From Rhipidocladum racemiflorum (taxonomy: Eukaryota; Streptophyta; Magnoliopsida; Poales; Poaceae), in contig CM070585.1 in the NCBI GenBank assembly GCA_036346355.1, positions 4,727,001 through 4,791,000 of the forward strand: 64,000 nucleotides of DNA, given 5' to 3'. Of this stretch, positions 56,380 through 64,000 are shown piece by piece. The translations under genes and the position numbers were made by a program. How positions within the stretch are numbered: position 1 is the first letter of the stretch; each line of letters starts with the position of its first letter. The notes under the pieces were generated by a model. The model was not told where the DNA came from and ran no database searches. It saw only the letters and a program-made list of their open reading frames with translations.

Positions 56380-59300
56380 AGCTAATTATTTTCTTTCACA
56401 ATTTGGCCTTCTTCATGATCATCACGATGATAGGTGGCTTCCTGAGTGGTTCCTTCCTCGAGCCTGATGCTGCCATCTACGAAAGGAGGCAACTCATCAA
56501 ACTGGTTGTACTCTTCCTCATCCACGACATTCTCAACTCCGACGATCCTTTGTTTTCCTTGAAGAACTACATGACGCTTCTTATCTGCCGGGTTGATTAC
56601 ATAGAAGACCTGTGCAACTTGCTTTGCAAGTACGAATGGTTCGTCTCTATATCCGACTTGCTCGATGTCCACAGTAGTGAAGCCATATTTGTCCACCTTG
56701 ACACCCTTTGGGAGTTGGACCCAACGACACCAAACACCGGATCTTGAAAATGCATTAGTCGAGCTCCCATATCTCCTCTATAAACCCATAGAAGCTGCTC
56801 TTCTTCTTTGCTGTATTGTCGTGAGGCATCTATCACGGACACCACTATTTTGGTAAGTACTTTTGCTATCCTGAGCTCTCGTGTAAAATGTATATCTATT
56901 TATGTCGTATCCTTGCCATGTCGAGATTGTACACGATGGCCCTTTTGCCAACCACCTCAACGTAACACTCGTTTCTTCACCGCACATGTGCTCCTTGAAC
57001 CAATGATTGAACACACGATTGTGCTCTTTTGTTATCCAAACCTCGATCGTCCCACGATTTTCCCTCTGTAGCTTTTCCTTGTGCATGTCCATAAGCGGGG
57101 ATACCTCGATTGGATCTTTGCAAGAGGCGTGAAATGAGCTTGTTCGAACAAAAAATGATCGTAAGAATTTGTGGATTTCTTTCCGATTACTCCTTTGCCA
57201 ACTAGCCTCCCTCATGGCGTGATACGTGCACTCCTACCGGTTCAACCTCGTCCATGTAATCGACGCAGAACTCAATAACCTCCTCGCTTGCATAACCTTC
57301 TACAATGGAACCTTCCGGTCGCGATCGATTACGTACATATTTCTTTAGAACACCCATGTACCTTTCGAGCGGGTACATCGATGCGAGAATATCGCCCACA
57401 AATATTTATCTCATTCACAAGGTGAACAATGAGATGAACCATGATATCGAAAAATGATGGAGGAAAATACATCTCTAGTCGACACAGTGTTGACCACATC
57501 GACTGCAGCTCATAAAGTCCAACGATCGATGACCTTCGGTGAAATCGCGTTAAAGAAGAAACACAACCTCATGATTGCCTCTCGAACCTTGTCGTGCAAA
57601 ATACCTCTAATTGCAATAGGGAGCATTTATGTCATCATCACATGACAATCATGAGACTTCATACCGATTAACTTCAAATCTTTCATCGATACCGGTTTCT
57701 TGATGTTTGCGGAGTAACCTGGACGGAACTTTCACACTACGCAAGCACTTGCAGAGGTCTGCTTCTCTTTCTTGGACAGAGTATAGCAAGTCGGGGAAGG
57801 TAAAGTCGGCCTTTCCGGTGTCTTGAGGATGTAGCTCGGCTCGATCTTCATATCTTCCAGTCCCTTCGTGCCTTCATCCATCCTTTGTTTTGCTAGGAAT
57901 ATTCAAGAAAAGACCAAGCACGCTGTCACATACATTCTTTTCTACATGCATGACGTCGATACAATGTCGAACTTCTAAGTCCTTCCAATAGGGCAAATCC
58001 CAAAATAAGGATCTCTTCTTCCACGTGGTTTTCTCAAGACGGGACCTCGAGGTATCCCCTTTCCAAGTACAACATTAATATCCTTAACCATATCATATAC
58101 CTCTTCCCAAGAAGAGGCCTTGGAGATGAACCGTCCTCCTTTGTACCACAAATTGTTTTTTCATATTACGGTACGGATGATTCTTTCAAGGAACCGACGG
58201 TGACGCATGTAGATTTTCCTCGAGTTGCTAAGCCACACGCTACTAGTTTCATCCAGGCATTGGGGGCAAGCTTTAGCTCCTTTTATAGTTCGGTAGGACA
58301 GGTTACCTAGGGTCGGGAAATCATTGATGGTGCAGAACAACATTGCGCGTAGAGTGAAGTACTCCCGCTTGTACTCATCCCATACCTGTACACCTTCATT
58401 CCACAAGAGCACAAGATCTTCCACCAATGGTTGTAGGTATACATCAATATCGTTTCCAGGTTGTCTCGGCCCTTGGATAAGCAAATGACATCATAATGTA
58501 TTTTCGCTTCATACACACCAAGGAGGAAGGTTGTAGATACAGAGAGTCACGGGCCAAGTGCTATGAATACTACTCATGTTACCGAAAGGATTCATTCCAT
58601 CCGTACTCAACCCAAACCTTATATTCCTTGGCTCATTTCGAAGTTCTCCCTAAAGAGCCTATCGATGGTTCTCCTTTGGCGAGAATCGGCGAGGTGCCTC
58701 AGCTTTCCATCCCTCTTTCGCTCTTCTGAGTGCCATCGCATCAGCTTGACATGCTTTTTATTTACAAATAAACGCTTTAGACGAGGTATTACTGGCAAAT
58801 ACCACACCACTTTAGCGGGAGCTCCATTCTTCACTTCTATGCCTTCGTTTTCCTCGCCCTTACGCTTGTATCGCGATGCTTTGCACACCGGACATACATG
58901 CGTGTCTGCATAGTCTTTGCGATAGAGTATACAGTCGTTTGGACATGCGTGTATTCTTTCTACCTCCAATCCCAAGGGACATACAACCTTCTTGGCAAAA
59001 TACGTGGTCTTAGGCAACAGGTTGCCCTCTGGAAGCATGTCCGCTAAGAGACGTAGCAACTCCGTGAAACTCTTGTCGGACCAACCATTGCTTGCCTTCA
59101 ATTTCAGTAGTGAAAGCACAGTGTGCAACTTTGTGTATTCCTCCTTGCAACCCGGGAACAAAGGTTTCTCCGAGCCCTCTATCAAACCTTTGAATTGATT
59201 AAACTCTCTCTCACTACTGTAGTTTCCTTCTGCATCGCGCAACATTTGAGCCAGATTATTGTCATCGTCAACGACCAACCTATCCTCATCGGTTCCATAC

Positions 59301-59553
59301 CCGATGTCAGCTGCCATATTGGCGGCTTCGTCGTTGTCGACATTATCACATTGAAGTATGATCTCCTCTTCACCGTGCCTTGTCCAACATGTATAGCTAG
59401 GTACAAAGCCCCTCCGAATCAAGTGCAAGTGGATTTGGTCTTTGTCCGAAAACATCTTCTCATTCTTGCAATCAATGCATGGACAATGTATGTACTCCGT
59501 CTTCTTTTGCAATCTGTTCTCCTCGGCTGCTCGTAGAAAAGCAGATACGCCGT
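56380..59553 (-). pseudogene. CACTA TNP2-type transposase, frameshifted and interrupted
   Basis: The open frame from 59553 reads NGVSAFLRAAEENRLQKKTE then YIHCPCIDCKNEK (Transpos_assoc domain), then YTKLHTVLSLLKLKASNGWS and CPNDCILYRKDYADTHVCPV...CKASRYKR (Transposase_21). After 58619 the frame shifts (LSTDGMNPFGNMSSIHSTWP, then LIQGPRQPGNDIDVYLQPLV) and more shifts and stops follow to about 57700. DUF4218-like (LASMYPLERYMGVLKKYVRN, about 57380) and DUF4216-like (YGFTTVDIEQVGYRDEPFVL, about 56690) parts end the gene at 56382. In the family TNP2 is the main transposase. Here the start lies beyond an inserted gypsy element and the frame is broken, so it is inactive. Confidence 0.85.
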
Positions 59554-62500
59554 TGTCATGGCCCCGAATTCAATTTCGACTCACGCAGCTCATTTTAGCA
59601 TCAACAAATTTCTAGTTGCGCTTGAGATTGATTCCAGACTTCAGGGAGTATCCTAAACTGCCATGTAGAGGATCCCAAGCTTAACCAAAAGTTAGAGCTA
59701 GAAATTTTGGACTGCAAATGTGGTTCCCATCAAAGTTTTGAGCCTAATCCAAGAGCAACCACTAGTTTAAAACATGGTTTAAAGATTTAATCCATGTGCT
59801 GAAATATTGGGGGAACTTAGCCATAGCACTTAGTACTTAGTACTAGCACTTGGTCACCTTGTGTGTTGGCTAAGGGGCACCAAACAGCAGCACATGCAAA
59901 CACAAAACAGCAACCACCACAACCAACAGCACTTAACCCAAATCCCCTTTTCCCCAACGTGCAGCTCCTCCCACCCTCAAGCCTTCTTCCTCCTCTCTCC
60001 ATCCCTGGCCGAGCCACTCCTGCAGCTCCCCTCCAGCTTGTGCATCCCCTTGGAGCTCCACCCAGCAACACCCAAGACCGGCGCCCTAGCTCCCTGCTCC
60101 TCCAAGCCGAGCTCCCTTCTTCCTCCTCTTCCTCCCCATGGCTCCTTCTTGAGAGAAGCAAAGGTGAGTTCCCCCATGGCTAGATCTTGTGCTAGGGGGT
60201 CTCCTCCTGCTGTTTTGGGCACCCTAGGGTTGGATTTGGCAAAAGTTTGGAGGGAAACCACAATTCTAGGGTTTGGAGCAAAGTTCAGATTTTCGAGCAG
60301 ATTTCAGAGCTGCTGTTTTTCGTGTTTTTGAGCAAGTTAAAAGCTTCATCTCACTGTCCGGCTGAAGAATTAGTTGTACATAATCGAGTTATCTTTCATT
60401 TCCAACTGGAATCGATCGATTTCGTCAATCCAGCTGAAAGTTATGTCTATTTTAGTGCTTGCTGCTCTGAAATTGCTGGAGATTTCGGGTGGAAACTTGA
60501 GCTGTGAATAAGAAGTTGTTAGAGGCCGAATTAGAGATAAATTTTGCCTGTGAAGTTTTAGAAAATTTCTTGTAGATTGTAAAAATGTCATCCTTTACTC
60601 AATTCTACTAAGTATAGCAATTTATATGTTGAATTTGGTGCATGCTGTTCTGAAACTCTGAATATTTCGGGTAATGAGACTGTTCTCAGTTCCGGGCCAA
60701 ACTGGGAGTTCATGATGAAGTTGCTGGATGTTTGGCCGAATCTACGTTGTAGTTCTATGTCTCACGATCGTTTAGAGTCTGAGTTTGCACAATTTGATTA
60801 AACGGTTCAAAAGTTATGGCCGTTTGAATTACTGCCTGTCCAGTGTTGCTGAAAGCATGAGGCTGAAAATGGAATTGCAATTTAGAGTTTATTGTAGGCC
60901 GAATTAAGATTTAATTTTGCCTAGAGAAAGTTAGGGAATTCCTCGTAGATTGCAAAAATGTATTGGTTTACTCAATTTGGATTCAATAATCAAAAGTTAT
61001 TCCAATTCGAAGTCAATGTCTGAAATCTGAAATTTTCTGAAATGTTCAGAACTTGGGAGATGAATTTCAGATTGAGTTTTGAGAGTTTTAATGCTATGTT
61101 CTGAATGTTTAGAAGTAGAGTAAAGGTAAAACATCCTCTTATGGGCATTTAGGGTCTAATAAATTAGGTTTGGGAGTTGCCATGCAAAGGATTGTGCTTG
61201 TTTAGAGTAGTATAAGTGAAAAATTCAGATTGTGCTATAGGATTGAAGTGGGGTTAGCATTGTGTTTTATTTCCTGAGTTGAGATAAATGTTGCACTTTT
61301 TGAATCTTTCATGAGTGATGCATTTAGTATTTCATTCCATTGGCACGGCATGCATCTCATTGCATATACATTGTGATCGTGTAGAGAACGAACCCGCGGA
61401 GGTTGACGTGACCGCGGCCGAGGGGGAACTTGAGGGGCAAGTTGTTGTTGAGAATCCGGCAGAAGCTCAAGGCAAGCACCTAAGCATCTCGAACCCTTAT
61501 ATGATTCTATTTTTGAGAATAAATTGCTAAATTGTGAGTTACGTTTTGCATTAGGAGTTAATTGTGGGATAGGACTAGATCCCATTTGCTGCACATACAC
61601 CCATTGAAAATTGTTAAACACTTCCTTGAAGCTAATACGGGTAATATAACTGAGTCCGTGCTTAGTCTTACTTAGAGGTCGGGGTTCGGACCAAGTGACG
61701 GAGGGTTACGTCACTTGCGGTTGTTATTATTACACACACGCTACATTATGTTGGTTTGGAATTGGGAAAGGTTTTGGAAAGAAATAAATTGTGGACCAAG
61801 GCGGGAGTTGGTTCATTTGGGTATGGAGACTCAAATGTGTAGCCCCGTCTGTGTCAGTGGGACCGATCCGTAAGTGGAATAGGATTGAGCACACCGGTTG
61901 GTCGCATGCCCGATTATGGTACGGTAAGCCACTCTTTCTCTCATACGGAATCGATGGACCGTAACTTCCTGTGGTTGGGCGTGGTTGAGGGCGAGGCTTA
62001 GGCCCGACTCTCGGCGCCAGGCCGGGCTTGGGGCTGCTCGAGGGTGCTAGGTTTCGGGCCACGTGAGGACGCCAGCGATTGGGTATGATTGGGAGGGGGT
62101 TGACACTAGGCCCTTGTGGTAAGTGTCGTGCGATCAATGCTTCCCTGCAGGGTTAATTAAGCGATTCGAATTGCCGCGCTCTCGGATATGAGCAAGCTTA
62201 ATCCGAACTTCTTCTGTGTAGTAAATAACTTGAACTTGTGGTTCGCCGTTGGGCTTGAGCTTTAAAATGGTTATGTATTGCTCTACATTAATTGTTGTTA
62301 ATTTCAATCTCACACTAGAAGTAAGTGCGGTCAATAACTGCTTTAAACTTGTAATTGGTTCGATTGTCGCATTTATACTACAAATGTTAATGCTTTTCCG
62401 CACTTTTACCTTAAGCTTTCTCCTTGCTACAACTAAATGCATAATCCTTTGGAGTCGGTCATATATGGACCCCGGGTAAGACTTGCAGTACCTTTTGTAC

Positions 62501-63292
62501 TCATGCTTCGCTTTGTGGTTTTCGGTGAGGACCAGGATGGCGGGTGCGAGTTACGCCCTTATCGCCTCTCGGTGACCGGGGCGGGGCACCGAGTAGAGAG
62601 GCTTAGCACGTCGTTGTCTGCGCCCGGGAGTGTTCAGGGGCAGAACACTTCCGGAGATGTCTTATTTTGCTTGATATGGTGGTTGATCTTTTGTTGTATA
62701 GATAGAGGCGGTTGTTGGGCTTTTGGATTTGGTAATGGGCGCTTACGCGTATGTCGGGTTCCGTTTGTGTTTTTCTTAGCTGTTGTTACTGCTGTGGTGC
62801 TGTGGTTGTCGCTTTTACTTTCCATATATATATATATCAACTGCTGTTTTTCTTGTCTGCTGAGTGGATGTCCGTATTTATAGGTAGGTTATGCTGAAAT
62901 TTTCTGATTTCGGGGTCTTGGTCTTTTTCCCGTTCTTACCTAGTTTAGAGTCTTGGCGTTGTTTTTGATCTTGGTTTGGTGGTTGTCGGGTTTGTCTTTG
63001 TGCCGATTGTTTTCCGCTTGCGTGTTGGTTCGAAAGTTTCGAGTTTGTTGCCCCCTTTATGCAAATTGAATTGATATCGTGTTGGTTTCCGGTATGCGGG
63101 GATCCTGGGCGTTCGGTCGCATCTGGGAATACCGGGGTTGTTGTCGAGTCGTTTGGATGTCCGTAGGGTTGTCTCTGTTGGGCTTGGGTATTAGCATCAG
63201 GATCACCTCCGGTGATTGGTTGCTAGGATCCAAATCCGATGGGAACAACTGTTAATCCAACAACTCGAGGACGATCTGGGCGGCTCCTCACA
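59554..63292 (+). repeat. 5' LTR of the gypsy element, about 3.74 kb
   Basis: It starts TGTCATGGCCCCGAATTC and ends CGGCTCCTCACA, four bases before the primer site. It contains a C-rich leader-like region at 59930-60150 followed by a donor-like CAAAG|gtgag at 60160. Several open frames in it are chance. Its end is inferred from the primer site and TG...CA rule because the partner LTR is not in view. Confidence 0.75.
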
Positions 63293-63296
63293 GAGT

Positions 63297-63308
63297 TGGT
63301 ATCAGAGC
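63297..63308 (+). other. primer-binding site, initiator tRNA-Met
   Basis: TGGTATCAGAGC, complementary to the 3' end of plant initiator tRNA-Met, four bases after the inferred LTR end. Confidence 0.88.
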
Positions 63309-63649
63309 AAGGTGCATAAAGACGAACCGTAAACTTGACAACCATTTAAGTGATTGATTGTGGTTTACTTAACCTCTTAGTAGCAATTAACGCTATATTA
63401 CCCGCCCTATGTCTATAATTAGGGTTGTATAGGTTGAATGGTGAGTGTGGGAGAAACGATCACGTTGGAATCGTGCATTTCATGCCATGCATGTAAGATC
63501 CATGTCATACCATGCACGCATATGTTTTGCCATGTTATTTTGCATCTTGATCTATGCTTTTATGTATGTTGGATTTGTAAAGTTCCTTTGTCTTGTCTTT
63601 GTTGTCTAGATCATGTTTTGATTCGAAATTTTAGCCAAGTCTAAGAACC

Positions 63650-64000
63650 AGTCCATTCCGTGGTTTCGAATACCCGGATGTGTTCCCAATGGAATTGCCA
63701 GGATGCCTCCGATCGGGATATTGAGTTCGTAGTCGAGCTCCGGCCGGGCTTGCTCGATCTCGGCGGCCGTCTGAATGCCGCCCAATGAGTTGGCCGAGTT
63801 GAAGACTCAGTTGAAGGAGCTGATGGACAAGGGTTTCATTCGTCCGAGTTCCTCACCATGGGGTTGCTCAGCTCTCTTTGTGACAAAGAAGGACGGTTCT
63901 CTTCGCCTGTGCGTCAATTACCGCCCGTTGAATGCGGTTACTATCAAGAACAAGTATCCGCTGCCTCAGATCGACATCTTGTTTGATCAACTCGCCGGGG
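63650..64000 (+). pseudogene. gypsy polyprotein: protease end and reverse transcriptase start, partial
   Basis: The frame VFPMELPG/MPPDRDIEFVVELRPG-like sequence (63680-63745) marks the protease-RT junction. It is degraded (stops and shifts around 63690-63790). From 63787 it is clean: ELAELKTQLKELMDKGFIRP, SSSPWGCSALFVTKKDGSLR, LCVNYRPLNAVTIKNKYPLP and QIDILFDQLAG, the conserved RT fingers/palm, cut by the window end. No gag, zinc knuckle or protease active site is present between the primer site and here, so about 1.5-2 kb is deleted. Confidence 0.85.

Larger units (their letters stand above)
46959..59553 (-). mobile_element. CACTA (En/Spm) element, 3' end and most of the body
   Basis: The left edge reads CACTACTATAGAGAGGGACA followed by a dense array of GTGGCGGTT/AACCGCCAC motifs, as in CACTA subterminal regions. 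Inside, minus strand, are a Transposase_24/Ulp1-type gene (about 52700-50040) and a TNP2-type transposase with DUF4218 and DUF4216-like parts (59553-56380). The TNP2 frame is cut at 59553 by an LTR retrotransposon, so the 5' terminus is outside the window. A second GTGGCGGTT array and a 162 bp tandem array lie between the two genes. This could mean two nested CACTA elements instead of one. Confidence 0.75.
59554..64000 (+). mobile_element. Ty3/gypsy retrotransposon (Tekay/Del-like), internally deleted, runs off the window
   Basis: A 3.7 kb LTR is followed by a tRNA-Met primer site and, only about 400 bp later, reverse transcriptase. It is inserted in the TNP2 coding frame, with GCCGT (59549-59553) as the probable target sequence. 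Very long LTRs with a Met primer site, and this RT sequence, fit the Tekay/Del chromovirus lineage. The second LTR lies outside, so boundaries at the right cannot be checked. Confidence 0.85.

Noticed and set aside
59860..60500. C-rich open frames of 100-150 codons
   Set aside because: They lie within the long gypsy LTR and carry no known domain.
1..64000. CRISPR arrays, bacterial operons, tRNA and rRNA genes
   Set aside because: The regular arrays seen are eukaryotic transposon repeats with no spacers, and no cloverleaf or rRNA core sequence was recognised.

Overview
This is nuclear DNA of a grass (Poaceae). Three host genes read clearly by exon-by-exon translation, with canonical GT-AG introns and grass-like protein sequences. 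The rest is dense transposon sequence of typical grass families: Tourist and Stowaway MITEs, hAT and Mutator elements, a CACTA element, a copia element, solo LTRs and a gypsy element with a very long LTR. All names come from recognising motifs by eye; no database was searched.

Layout. 1-2.4 kb: remnant of a TTF-zinc-finger hAT transposase, a hAT MITE, a copia-type LTR fragment, then exons 1-4 of a TITAN-like/CENATAC gene on the minus strand, whose 3' end is missing. 2.4-13.3 kb: no host gene; two Tourist MITEs, a hAT-type remnant, a 1.8 kb Mutator-type element with about 800 bp inverted arms, and a 0.5 kb Mutator-type MITE. 13.5-25.7 kb, minus strand: a 22-exon meiotic HORMA-domain gene (PAIR2/ASY1). 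A MITE lies inside its exon 15, a Stowaway in intron 6 and a complete copia element in intron 2. 25.7-30.5 kb: a complete Mutator-like element with transposase, inserted 78 bp upstream of the PAIR2 start codon. 30.5-37.5 kb: no gene; Tourist MITE, an 830 bp solo LTR with exact target duplication, another MITE. 37.9-44.0 kb, plus strand: a purple acid phosphatase gene of the PAP27/PAP1 type with two tandem, homologous, phase-compatible first exons. 44.0-46.6 kb: two copies of the sequence 3' of that gene, separated by an LTR fragment. 47.0-59.55 kb: a CACTA element (TNP2-type and Transposase_24/Ulp1-type genes on the minus strand, palindromic arrays, a 162 bp tandem array, a captured gene fragment). 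59.55 kb to the end: a Tekay/Del-like gypsy element inserted in the TNP2 reading frame.

The host genes act separately: TITAN-like/CENATAC in minor-spliceosome function, PAIR2 in homologous synapsis on the meiotic chromosome axis, and the PAP as a secreted metallophosphoesterase-family protein. The main observation is how transposons have reshaped them. A MITE in a PAIR2 coding exon appears to have made its own frame-preserving intron. A Mutator element has displaced the PAIR2 promoter. The PAP first exon has been duplicated.
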